Source of the DNA: Streptomyces hydrogenans
Lineage (GTDB): Bacteria; Actinomycetota; Actinomycetes; Streptomycetales; Streptomycetaceae
NCBI RefSeq assembly: GCF_014656075.1
Contig: NZ_BNBS01000050.1
Span: 1 to 55,778, forward strand
DNA: 55,778 nucleotides
Reading direction: 5' to 3'
Shown: positions 9,406-16,675 of the stretch, in pieces
How positions within the stretch are numbered: the first letter of the stretch is position 1
Layout of the letters: each line of letters begins with the position of its first letter
The notes under the pieces: generated by a model
Databases searched by the model: none
Seen by the model: the letters and a program-made list of their open reading frames with translations, nothing else
What the model was told of the DNA's origin: nothing
Program-made: the position numbers and the translations under genes

Positions 9406-9903
9406 ATGTCGATCGACGTCAACAACGAGTCCGGCACCGAGGTCGACGAGCAGGCGATCCTCGACGTCGCCCGCTACGCGCTCGGGCGCATGCGCATCCA
9501 CCCGCTCTCCGAGCTCTCGGTGATCGTGGTGGACGCGGAGGCGATGGAGCAGCTCCACATCCAGTGGATGGACCTCCCCGGACCGACGGACGTCATGTCC
9601 TTCCCGATGGACGAGCTGCGTCCGCCGGCCAAGGACGACGAGGAGCCGCCGCAGGGGCTCCTCGGCGACATCGTGCTCTGCCCCGAGGTCGCCAAGAAGC
9701 AGGGCGAGGACGCCCCGACGAACCACTCCATGGACGAGGAGCTCCAGCTCCTCACCGTCCACGGCGTCCTCCACCTGCTCGGCTACGACCACGAGGAGCC
9801 GGACGAGAAGGCCGAGATGTTCGGCCTCCAGGCGGCGATCGTCGACGGCTGGCGCGCCGAGAAGGGCCTCACCGGCCCGTCCCCGGCCCCCACCGTCAAC
9901 TGA
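9406..9903 (+). CDS. ybeY: rRNA maturation endoribonuclease YbeY
   Basis: A 165-residue single-domain metalloprotein. The family signature H-x3-H-x5-H is complete: His119, His123 and His129 in VHGVLHLLGYDH, with the conserved TDVMSFPMDE upstream. YbeY acts in 16S rRNA 3'-end processing and 70S quality control. It lies in the order phoH - ybeY - CBS/DUF21 protein, common across bacteria, with spacings of 11 and 13 bases, so one transcript is expected. Confidence 0.96.
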   Translation: MSIDVNNESGTEVDEQAILDVARYALGRMRIHPLSELSVIVVDAEAMEQLHIQWMDLPGPTDVMSFPMDELRPPAKDDEEPPQGLLGDIVLCPEVAKKQGEDAPTNHSMDEELQLLTVHGVLHLLGYDHEEPDEKAEMFGLQAAIVDGWRAEKGLTGPSPAPTVN

Positions 9904-9916
9904 CCCCGCGCGCCCG

Positions 9917-11224
9917 ATGAGCATCCAGCTGATCCTCGGCGCCGTCGCCCTGGTCGTCGTCGCCTGGCTCGCCGCCTGCGCCGAGGCCGGGCTCGCCCGC
10001 GTCTCCAGCTTCCGCGCCGCCGAGGCCGTCCGCTCCGGGCGGCGCGGGGCCGAGAAGCTCGCCCAGGTCGCCGCCGACCCCACCCGCTACCTCAACGTCG
10101 CGCTGCTCGTCCGCGTCGCCTGCGAGATGGCGGCCGGCGTCCTCGTCACCTACGCCTGCCTGGAGTACTTCCCGGAGACCTGGGAGGCGCTCCTCGTCGC
10201 GATCGCCGTGATGGTCCTGGTGAGCTACGTGGCCGTCGGCGTCTCACCGCGCACCATCGGCCGCCAGCACCCGCTGAACACCGCGACGGCCGCCGCGTAC
10301 GTCCTCCTGCCGCTGGCCCGGATCATGGGCCCGATCCCGCAGCTGCTGATCCTCATCGGCAACGCGCTGACGCCGGGCAAGGGCTTCCGCAAGGGCCCCT
10401 TCGCCTCCGAGGCCGAGCTGCGGGCGATGGTCGACCTCGCCGAGCAGGAGTCCCTCATCGAGGACGACGAGCGCCGGATGGTGCACTCGGTCTTCGAGCT
10501 GGGCGACACGCTCGTCCGCGAGGTCATGGTGCCCCGCACCGACCTCATCTGCATCGAGCGGTACAAGACCGTCCGGCAGGCCCTCACCCTCGCGCTGCGC
10601 TCCGGCTTCTCCCGCATCCCGGTGACGGGGGAGAACGAGGACGACATCGTCGGGATCGTGTACCTGAAGGACCTGGTCCGCAAGACGCACATCAACCGCG
10701 ACGCCGAGGCCGACCTGGTCTCCACCGCGATGCGCGCGGCGGCCTTCGTCCCCGACACCAAGAACGCCGGGGACCTGCTGCGCGAGATGCAGCAGGAGCG
10801 CAACCACGTCGCCGTCGTCATCGACGAGTACGGCGGCACGGCCGGCATCGTCACCATCGAGGACATCCTGGAGGAGATCGTCGGCGAGATCACCGACGAG
10901 TACGACCGGGAGCTGCCGCCGGTCCAGGAGCTCGGCGACGACCGCCACCGGGTGACCGCCCGTCTCGACATCGGCGACCTGGGCGAGCTGTACGGCTTCG
11001 GTCCCGACGAGTTCGACGACGAGGACGTGGAGACCGTCGGCGGTCTGCTCGCCAAGGCCCTCGGCCGCGTCCCGATCTCGGGCGCCTCCGCCGTCGTCGC
11101 CCTGCCGGACGGGCGGGAGCTGCGGCTGACCGCCGAGGCCCCGGCCGGCCGCCGGAACAAGATCGTCACCGTCCTCGTCGAGCCGGTCGTCCCGGCCGGG
11201 GCGGAGGGGAAGGACCCGGAGTGA
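9917..11224 (+). CDS. Hemolysin/CorC-like CNNM transporter (DUF21-CBS-CorC_HlyC)
   Basis: A 435-residue membrane protein. The N-terminal DUF21 domain has about four hydrophobic segments within the first 160 residues. A tandem CBS pair follows (starting near VREVMVPRTDLICIE and AAFVPDTKNAGDLL), then a C-terminal CorC_HlyC domain (residues ~335-425). Family members are implicated in magnesium or cobalt efflux; hemolysin is a historical label and no toxin activity is implied. The next gene overlaps its last four bases, so it belongs to the phoH-ybeY operon. Confidence 0.92.
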   Translation: MSIQLILGAVALVVVAWLAACAEAGLARVSSFRAAEAVRSGRRGAEKLAQVAADPTRYLNVALLVRVACEMAAGVLVTYACLEYFPETWEALLVAIAVMVLVSYVAVGVSPRTIGRQHPLNTATAAAYVLLPLARIMGPIPQLLILIGNALTPGKGFRKGPFASEAELRAMVDLAEQESLIEDDERRMVHSVFELGDTLVREVMVPRTDLICIERYKTVRQALTLALRSGFSRIPVTGENEDDIVGIVYLKDLVRKTHINRDAEADLVSTAMRAAAFVPDTKNAGDLLREMQQERNHVAVVIDEYGGTAGIVTIEDILEEIVGEITDEYDRELPPVQELGDDRHRVTARLDIGDLGELYGFGPDEFDDEDVETVGGLLAKALGRVPISGASAVVALPDGRELRLTAEAPAGRRNKIVTVLVEPVVPAGAEGKDPE

Positions 11225-11574
11225 CCCCGGACCGGCTGCGCGCCTTCTGCCTGGAGTTCAACGACGCCACCGAGGAGTTCCCCTTCGGGCCGGACACCTC
11301 GGTCTTCAAGGTGGCGGGGAAGCTCTTCGCCCTCTCCTGGCTCGACGGCGAGCCGCTGCGGGTCAACCTCAAGTGCGATCCGGAGGACGCCGTACGGCTC
11401 CGCGAGGAGCACCCGGCGATCACCCCCGGCTACCACATGAACAAGCGTCACTGGAACACGGTCGAGGTGGCCGGGCTCCCGGACCGGATGGTCCGGGAGC
11501 TCATCGAGGACTCGTACGACCTGGTCGTGGCCGGCCTGCCGAAGGCGGTACGGCTCCGCCTCGACCGGCCCTGA
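11221..11574 (+). CDS. MmcQ/YjbR family DNA-binding protein
   Basis: A 117-residue protein of the YjbR/MmcQ (CyaY-like fold) family. Diagnostic parts are the N-terminal FCLEFNDATEEFPFG, the LRVNLKCDPEDA strand, and HMNKRHWNTVEV in the second half. The double-wing fold is thought to bind DNA, but the cellular role is undefined. The GTG start overlaps the stop of the CNNM-type gene (GTGA), indicating coupled translation. Its 3' end meets the convergent MFS gene with only three bases between stops and no hairpin. Confidence 0.88.
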   Translation: MTPDRLRAFCLEFNDATEEFPFGPDTSVFKVAGKLFALSWLDGEPLRVNLKCDPEDAVRLREEHPAITPGYHMNKRHWNTVEVAGLPDRMVRELIEDSYDLVVAGLPKAVRLRLDRP

Positions 11575-11577
11575 CCC

Positions 11578-12990
11578 TCAGGCCCGCTTCCGCAGGCCCA
11601 GGGCGACCAGGACCGCGGCGGCCAGCACGATCGCCGCGTCCAGCGCGATGACCGTGCGCACCCCGTCGTACAGGCTGTCGCCCGTGGTGGCGAGGACGCC
11701 GAGCAGCGGGATGCCGACGGTCAGGCCGACCTGCTGGGTGGTGGTGACCAGACCCGTCGCCAGGCCCTGCTGCTCGTCGGGGACGCCGGAGGTGACGGTG
11801 ACGCCGTACGAGATGATCGCGACCAGGTGGAACATCGAGGCCACCGAGACGGCGACGGCGGCGAAGACGGCGCCCGAGGAGGTGCCGATGCCCAGCAGGG
11901 CGGCGACGAGGACGCCCTGCCCGGCGAGCCCGGCGGCCAGGGTGCGGCGGGCGCCGAAGCGGCCGATCAGCCGGGGCGCGACCGTGCCGGCGAAGACCGA
12001 CACCACGCCCTGGACGCCGAAGACCAGACCGGTGGCGAAGCTGGACAGGCCCAGCGTCTCCTGGAGGTACAGCGTCAGCACGAAGATGATGGTCGACATC
12101 ATCGAGAAGGTGACGAGCCCGCCGAGGTTGCCGAAGGCGACCGTGCGCCGGCGCAGCATCGGCAGCGAGACCAGCGGGGCGGCGCTGCGGGACTCCACGA
12201 CCACGAAGGCGACCAGCAGCGCCACCCCGGCGACCAGGGTGACCAGGACGTCCACGCCGCCGAAGCCGCGCTCGGCCGCCGTCGACAGGGCGTAGATCAG
12301 GGAGAGCAGACCCCCGGTGACGGTGACCGCGCCCGGCACGTCGAGGCGGGGGCGCTCAGGGGTGCGGGACTCGGTGAGCAGCCGGGGCGCGAGGGGCAGC
12401 ACCAGGGCGCTGAAGAGGGCGAGCAGGCCCATGGTGGAGCGCCAGCCCAGGGTGTCGGTCATGACGCCGCCGAGGACCATGCCGATGGTGAAGCCGAGCG
12501 ACAGCAGGGTGCCGGAGATGCCGAGCGCCCGGTCGCGCAGCGGGCCCTCCGGGAAGGTGGTGGTCAGCAGCGACATGCCGGTCGGCACGATCGCGGCGGC
12601 GCCGACGCCCTGGAGGGCGCGGGCGGCGAGGAAGACCGCCGGGCTCCAGGCGAGGGTGGCGAGCACGGAGGCCGCGCCGAAGACCGCGAGGCCGGTCAGG
12701 AAGAGCTTCTTGCGTCCGTAGAGGTCGCCGATCCGGCCGAAGAGCAGCAGGAAGCCGCCGGACGGCAGGGCGAAGGCGGTGACGGCCCACTGGAGGGCCG
12801 AGGGCCCGATACCGAGGTCGGCGCCGAGCGCGGGCAGCGCGACGTTGAGGACGGAGAAGTCCAGCGACACCATGAACTGGGCGGCGCACAGGACGACGAG
12901 GACGAGCCGGGCCCGGCCGGTGAGGGCGGGGGCAGGGGTCGGGGGTGCGGGGGTGACGGGCGGGGACGGGGGCGAGGACACGGTTGCCAT
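11578..12990 (-). CDS. MFS transporter, DHA2 (EmrB/QacA-like) drug-efflux type
   Basis: A 470-residue pump with about fourteen membrane segments. The DHA2 landmarks are present: FMVSLDFSVLNVALPALGADL in helix 1, GRIGDLYGRKKLFLTGLAVF (motif A), and ARALQGVGAAAIVPTGMSLL. It expels organic compounds by proton antiport; the substrate is unknown. ATG 12990 is preferred to GTG 12996. It diverges from an XRE regulator across 91 bases that hold a palindrome, the usual layout of a locally controlled efflux gene. It is paralogous to the MFS gene at 43072-44496. Confidence 0.92.
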   Translation of the reverse strand: MATVSSPPSPPVTPAPPTPAPALTGRARLVLVVLCAAQFMVSLDFSVLNVALPALGADLGIGPSALQWAVTAFALPSGGFLLLFGRIGDLYGRKKLFLTGLAVFGAASVLATLAWSPAVFLAARALQGVGAAAIVPTGMSLLTTTFPEGPLRDRALGISGTLLSLGFTIGMVLGGVMTDTLGWRSTMGLLALFSALVLPLAPRLLTESRTPERPRLDVPGAVTVTGGLLSLIYALSTAAERGFGGVDVLVTLVAGVALLVAFVVVESRSAAPLVSLPMLRRRTVAFGNLGGLVTFSMMSTIIFVLTLYLQETLGLSSFATGLVFGVQGVVSVFAGTVAPRLIGRFGARRTLAAGLAGQGVLVAALLGIGTSSGAVFAAVAVSVASMFHLVAIISYGVTVTSGVPDEQQGLATGLVTTTQQVGLTVGIPLLGVLATTGDSLYDGVRTVIALDAAIVLAAAVLVALGLRKRA

Positions 12991-13039
12991 GCCCACGACT
13001 CTCGTGCGCCGGGAACAACGCCGGGGAGCGGGAACTTAT

Positions 13040-13060
13040 CCTGTTGGTCGTACCACCAGG
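13040..13060. promoter_or_regulatory. Operator-like inverted repeat in MFS/XRE intergenic region
   Basis: CCTGTTGGT and ACCACCAGG flank CGT and pair at 8 of 9 positions. The half-site resembles CCTGGT/ACCAGG in the second MFS/XRE pair at 44524-44572. It is the likely binding site of the adjacent XRE regulator, inferred from position and similarity. Confidence 0.55.
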
Positions 13061-13081
13061 CGTCCGGGGGAGGAAGCACAC

Positions 13082-13969
13082 GTGGTCACAGCGACGGAGG
13101 GCGCCGGGGGCAAGGCGCACCGACTGGCCGAGCTGCGCGAGTTCCTGATGAGCCGCCGGGCCCGGATCACCCCGGCCGAGGTGGGTCTGCCGGACGGCGG
13201 CGGCCGGCGGCGTACGCCCGGCCTGCGCCGGGAGGAGGTCGCCGTCCTCGCCGGGGTCGGCGTCAGCTGGTACCAGTGGCTGGAGCAGGGGCGGGACATC
13301 ACCGTCTCCCCGCAGGTGCTGGACTCGGTGGCGCGGGTGCTGCGGCTGAGCCCGGCCGAGCGGCGCCATCTGTACGTCCTGGCGGCGCTGAACCCGCCGG
13401 CCCTCGAAGCGGCCCCGGAGGACCGGGACATGTGCGACGGGCTGCGGCGGCTGATCGAGGCGTGGATGCCCTTCCCGGCGCACATCATGGACGTGTACTG
13501 GAACACGGTGATGTACAACGACGCGGCGGCGGCCGTGCTCGGGATGCGCCCGGACGTCACCCGGAACTGCCTGATCGACTTCTTCACCGACGAGATGTAC
13601 CGGTCGCGGATGCGCGGCTGGGAGGAGCTGGCGCCGAGCATCGTGGCGCAGTTCCGGTCGGCCTGCTCGGAGGTCCCGGACGACGACGGCTTCCGCGCGG
13701 TGGTCGAGGAGGCGAAGGCGGCGAGCGCCGAGTTCGTGGAGCTGTGGGCACGCCGGGACATCCGGCCGGGCGGCCAGAACCGCAAGGAGATGGACCATCC
13801 GGTGGCCGGGCTGCTGGTCATGGAGTCCACCCAGCTGCGGGTGCCGGCCCGCCCGGACCTGGTGATCGTGCTGCACACCCCGCTGCCGGAGGCCGGCACG
13901 GCCGAGAAGCTGGAGTGGCTGGTGTCGCCGGAGGGCCGGCGGGGGGCCCTGTACCCGCTGGCGGGCTGA
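13082..13969 (+). CDS. XRE family regulator with MmyB-like ligand-binding domain
   Basis: A 295-residue transcription factor. An N-terminal helix-turn-helix (residues ~10-80, including RRTPGLRREEVAVLAGVGVSWYQWLEQG) is followed by an MmyB-like, PAS-fold domain (~110-290) thought to bind a small, possibly fatty-acid-like ligand. The GTG at 13082 follows GGGGGAGGAAG. It diverges from the DHA2 pump and probably represses it until the ligand appears. Very similar in layout to the regulator at 44598-45470, for example in RRRTPGLRREEVA and the ISPQVLD-like segment. Confidence 0.9.
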   Translation: MVTATEGAGGKAHRLAELREFLMSRRARITPAEVGLPDGGGRRRTPGLRREEVAVLAGVGVSWYQWLEQGRDITVSPQVLDSVARVLRLSPAERRHLYVLAALNPPALEAAPEDRDMCDGLRRLIEAWMPFPAHIMDVYWNTVMYNDAAAAVLGMRPDVTRNCLIDFFTDEMYRSRMRGWEELAPSIVAQFRSACSEVPDDDGFRAVVEEAKAASAEFVELWARRDIRPGGQNRKEMDHPVAGLLVMESTQLRVPARPDLVIVLHTPLPEAGTAEKLEWLVSPEGRRGALYPLAG

Positions 13970-13984
13970 CCGCTGGCCCCGACC

Positions 13985-13990
13985 TATGCT
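13985..13990 (+). promoter_or_regulatory. -10 hexamer placing transcription start at the ATG (leaderless)
   Basis: TATGCT ends six bases before the ATG at 13997, so the transcript of the deaminase-like gene probably begins at or next to its start codon. No Shine-Dalgarno sequence is visible. Confidence 0.5.
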
Positions 13991-13996
13991 CGGTCC

Positions 13997-14359
13997 ATGA
14001 CACTCAGCAGTGAGCACGGCGACCTCGGCGCCGAGGACCTGAAGATCATCACGCTGGCGCGCAGCGCCCGCGCCCGCAACGGCGTGCCCGAGGGCGCGGC
14101 CGTACGGGACGAGACCGGCCGCACCTACGTCGCGGGCACGGTGGAGCTGGAGTCGCTGAAGCTGAGCGCGCTGCGGACCGCCGTGGCGATGGCCGTGGCC
14201 AGCGGGGCGCGGTCGCTGGAGGCGGCGGCCGTGGTGTCCGGCGCCGAGGCCGCTTCGGACGAGGACCGGGCGGCCGTGCGGGATCTGGGCGGACCGGAGA
14301 CCCCGGTGCTGCTGGCGGGCCCGGACGGGAAGCTGCGCGCGGCGGTCACCGCCGGCTGA
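13997..14359 (+). CDS. Cytidine-deaminase-like protein lacking zinc motifs
   Basis: A 120-residue protein resembling the short actinobacterial proteins often labelled cytidine deaminase: GVPEGAAVRDETGRTYVAGTVELESLKLSALRTA follows the substrate-side pattern of that fold, and the gene lies in the era neighbourhood. The catalytic H/C-A-E motif and the P-C-x-x-C zinc loop are both absent, and the protein contains no cysteine. Deaminase activity is therefore unlikely. It may be a structural or regulatory derivative. It seems to be transcribed without a 5' UTR. Confidence 0.75.
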   Translation: MTLSSEHGDLGAEDLKIITLARSARARNGVPEGAAVRDETGRTYVAGTVELESLKLSALRTAVAMAVASGARSLEAAAVVSGAEAASDEDRAAVRDLGGPETPVLLAGPDGKLRAAVTAG

Positions 14360-14472
14360 GCGGCGTGCGGGGAACGGTGGGGGTCCGGCCACGGCCGGGC
14401 CCTTGCGCGTTTGTGAAGGATCTCCGCGACTTCTCTTGCCTTCCCATGCCGTCTGCGTCTCAATAGGCGGCG

Positions 14473-14496
14473 GACGGTCCGACGGACCGTCAGATA
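14473..14496. promoter_or_regulatory. Palindromic operator upstream of small secreted protein
   Basis: GACGGTCC-GAC-GGACCGTC (14473-14491) is a perfect palindrome, and the reverse strand of 14479-14496 reads TATCTGACGGTCCGTCGG. That matches TATCTGATGGGTCATCAG upstream of the next gene, with palindromic symmetry kept in both. It is probably a shared repressor site, about 65 bases before the ATG. Confidence 0.5.
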
Positions 14497-14559
14497 TTCG
14501 CCATTCCACGCAGTGCCCGCACCCCCTGCGTTCGTCATCGGAAGGGGTACGAACCCGCC

Positions 14560-15042
14560 ATGAGAAGAAGCACCTTAGGGGCTGCCGGAGCACTCGCGGC
14601 CGGACTCGCCGCCGCGTCCCTCGCCTTCGCCCCCACGGCCTCCGCCGCCGTCTCGCCGGGCACGGCCACGGCGACGTACGACTGCGGCAGCTGGGGCGGC
14701 GGCACCGCCACCCTCACCATGACCCACTCCGGCACCACCGGGCAGGTGTCGATCACCGCTCCCGTGACCACGCCGATCGCGGTCGGCGCGGACACGATCA
14801 GCTCCTCGCTGATCCTGGACAACGCCACGGGACCCGACCGGACCTTCACCGGCAAGAAGAACCCGGCGATCCCCGCCGGCGGCACGGCGAAGCTGGGTCC
14901 GCTGACCGCCACCAACGTGGTGGCCGGCGACAGTCTCAACTCCTACTTCGCCGGGGTCGCCCTCAAGCTGGTGATCTTCGGTGTCACGGTGAACTGCGAC
15001 GCGGTGACCTCGCAGTCCCCGGGACCGTTCGTCATCAGCTGA
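14560..15042 (+). CDS. Small secreted protein, first gene of WxL-like locus
   Basis: A 160-residue exported protein. A Sec signal peptide (MRRSTLGAAGALAAGLAAASLAFAPTASA, cleavage near residue 29) precedes one beta-rich domain. It has two cysteines, one near the start (YDCGSW) and one near the end (VNCDAV), likely paired outside the cell. The arrangement Cys - strands - GKKNPAIPAGG - strands - Cys parallels the N-terminal domain of the next gene (GPKKNPPVPGKG), suggesting duplication. No anchor is present. GGAAGGGG precedes the ATG. DUF6801-like domains are a possible relation. Function unknown. Confidence 0.8.
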   Translation: MRRSTLGAAGALAAGLAAASLAFAPTASAAVSPGTATATYDCGSWGGGTATLTMTHSGTTGQVSITAPVTTPIAVGADTISSSLILDNATGPDRTFTGKKNPAIPAGGTAKLGPLTATNVVAGDSLNSYFAGVALKLVIFGVTVNCDAVTSQSPGPFVIS

Positions 15043-15059
15043 TCCACCGCACCACCCGT

Positions 15060-15088
15060 GACCGGTGCCGCCGAGGGCGGCGCCGGTC
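15060..15088 (+). terminator. Hairpin after small secreted protein
   Basis: GACCGGTGCCGCC (15060-15072) pairs with GGCGGCGCCGGTC (15076-15088) through a 3-nt loop with one G-U pair, followed by TTC. It is a plausible terminator for the preceding gene. Confidence 0.55.
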
Positions 15089-15141
15089 TTCGGCGTGTGC
15101 GCCGACATTCCGGAGAAGTCGGCACATCGACCGATCCTGCC

Positions 15142-15161
15142 ATTATCTGATGGGTCATCAG
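15142..15161. promoter_or_regulatory. Palindromic operator upstream of WxL-like protein gene
   Basis: CTGATG-GGT-CATCAG (15147-15161) is perfect, and an outer CATCGAC/GTCGATG pair (15125-15131 with 15161-15167) encloses it. The sequence TATCTGATGGGTCATCAG corresponds to the site before the preceding gene read on the other strand, suggesting a common regulator. Confidence 0.5.
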
Positions 15162-15243
15162 TCGATGGCGTCCGTCGTTATTGACTTCTCTCGCCCCCCG
15201 GCCGTCAATGGCGCCCTCTCGACCCTCAGGAGGGGGCACTCAC

Positions 15244-16581
15244 ATGGCATTCACCCGAACCCGGGCGGCGGCCCGAAGACGGCGGTGGACCGCCGTTCTC
15301 GGCGCCACCGCCCTCGCGTTCGCGGCCGGCGGCGCGCTCGCCGCCCCGGCGACCGCGCTCGGCAGCGCGCAGTCGGTGGACTTCACCACCCGCTGCGTCC
15401 CGCCGCCCATCGCCGGCATCCCGCCCATCGAGGGCACCACCACCGCCGTGATCTCGGTCGACAACGCCACCCCCAAGGTCGGCGACACGGTCAAGGTGAC
15501 CTACTCGGTCACCAAGCCCGCCGCGTCGAACCCGGTCGACCTCGCGCTCCCGGCCGACATCCTCACCCCGAGCGGCAAGGTCGTCCTCGGCGGCGCCCAG
15601 ACCGGGGCGGTCAGCGTCACCGGGCCCAAGAAGAACCCGCCGGTCCCCGGCAAGGGCGCCTTCCCGGGCTTCTCCATGACCGGCTCCTTCACGGTCACCA
15701 CGGCCGGCGCGATCACCCTCTCGCCGGGCGACTACAACATCCACACCAGCTACCTCATGGAGCTGGACACCCCGTGCACGGTGCTCAACCCGCCCGCGCC
15801 CGTCTCCGAGACGGTCCAGGCCGGCGACCAGCCCGTGCCCAACGAGCGGACCCTCGCGCTCGGCGCCGCCTCCGGCGCGCCCGGCGTCCGCGTCACCGTC
15901 ACCGGCGCCAAGTTCACCCCGCTCACCGAGGTGACCGTGGCCGCCCGCGCCGGAGCCGCGGAGACCGCCGACCGGATGACGGTCACCACCGACAGCGAGG
16001 GCGGCTTCGTCGCCCGGCTCAAGGTGAACGACCTCGCCACCACCGGGATCGTCGCCTACGAGGGCGGCTCCTGGAACGCCGAGAAGGGCGCCGGCCCGCT
16101 CCCGTACCAGGTGATCGACGACACCCCGACCCCGCCGAACAGCCAGAAGATCACCGCCACGGTCCAGGCGGGCGAACTGTCCATGACCCAGGCCGGTGAC
16201 GCCGTCTCGCTCTCCGCGGTCGACTTCGGCCAGGGCGGCTCGGCCACCGGCGCGCTCCAGACGGTGACGGTCAAGGACTTCCGCGGCGGCCCCGCGGGCT
16301 GGTCCGTGACCGGCAAGGTCACCGACTTCACCGGCCCGGGCGGCGCCATCGGCGCCGACAAGCTCAGCTGGACCCCGGCCTGTGTCGCCAAGGAGGGCAG
16401 CCCCAGCGCCTGCGCGGCCGGCTCCGCCGGTCCCGTCGGCTCCGGCGCCACCCTCGCCTCCACGGCGAACGGCACGGTCACCGGCGGCGAGTTCACCGTC
16501 GACGCCCAGCTCGCGCTGGACGTCCCGGCGTTCACCGCCCCCGGCGCCTACGCGGGCGTGCTCACGCTGACCCTGTCCTGA
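15244..16581 (+). CDS. Secreted protein with C-terminal WxL-like domain
   Basis: A 445-residue exported protein. A signal peptide ends near ALAAPATALG (~40). Domain 1 (~42-190) is bounded by two cysteines and resembles the preceding small secreted protein. A short Ig/IPT-like module follows (~205-285, GVRVTVTGAKFTPLTEVTV). Domain 3 (~300-445) resembles the cell-wall-binding WxL domain of Firmicutes: VTVKDFRGGPAGWSVTGKVT holds the first W-x-L/V motif, and the extreme C-terminus YAGVLTLTLS stands in for the second (YxGxLTWTL), with Trp replaced by Leu. GGAGGGGG precedes ATG 15244. A DUF916-type membrane gene follows. Probably a peptidoglycan-associated surface protein. Confidence 0.78.
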   Translation: MAFTRTRAAARRRRWTAVLGATALAFAAGGALAAPATALGSAQSVDFTTRCVPPPIAGIPPIEGTTTAVISVDNATPKVGDTVKVTYSVTKPAASNPVDLALPADILTPSGKVVLGGAQTGAVSVTGPKKNPPVPGKGAFPGFSMTGSFTVTTAGAITLSPGDYNIHTSYLMELDTPCTVLNPPAPVSETVQAGDQPVPNERTLALGAASGAPGVRVTVTGAKFTPLTEVTVAARAGAAETADRMTVTTDSEGGFVARLKVNDLATTGIVAYEGGSWNAEKGAGPLPYQVIDDTPTPPNSQKITATVQAGELSMTQAGDAVSLSAVDFGQGGSATGALQTVTVKDFRGGPAGWSVTGKVTDFTGPGGAIGADKLSWTPACVAKEGSPSACAAGSAGPVGSGATLASTANGTVTGGEFTVDAQLALDVPAFTAPGAYAGVLTLTLS

Positions 16582-16586
16582 CGGCG

Positions 16587-16628
16587 GCCGACGGGCCGGC
16601 CGGGCGCACCCCCGGCCGGCCCGTCGGC
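16587..16628 (+). terminator. Perfect 18-bp hairpin between WxL-like and DUF916 genes
   Basis: GCCGACGGGCCGGCCGGG (16587-16604) pairs perfectly with 16611-16628 around the loop CGCACC. No T-run follows. It may terminate, or only dampen, transcription into the DUF916-type gene, or protect the 3' end of the upstream message. Confidence 0.6.
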
Positions 16629-16675
16629 GGCCCCGCACCCACTCCTCCCCACCGCACCCCCGGGGGTTCCGCACC

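Noticed and set aside
9917..11224. Hemolysin or virulence factor
   Set aside because: The name is historical. DUF21-CBS-CorC proteins are membrane ion-transport-related proteins and nothing here suggests a toxin.
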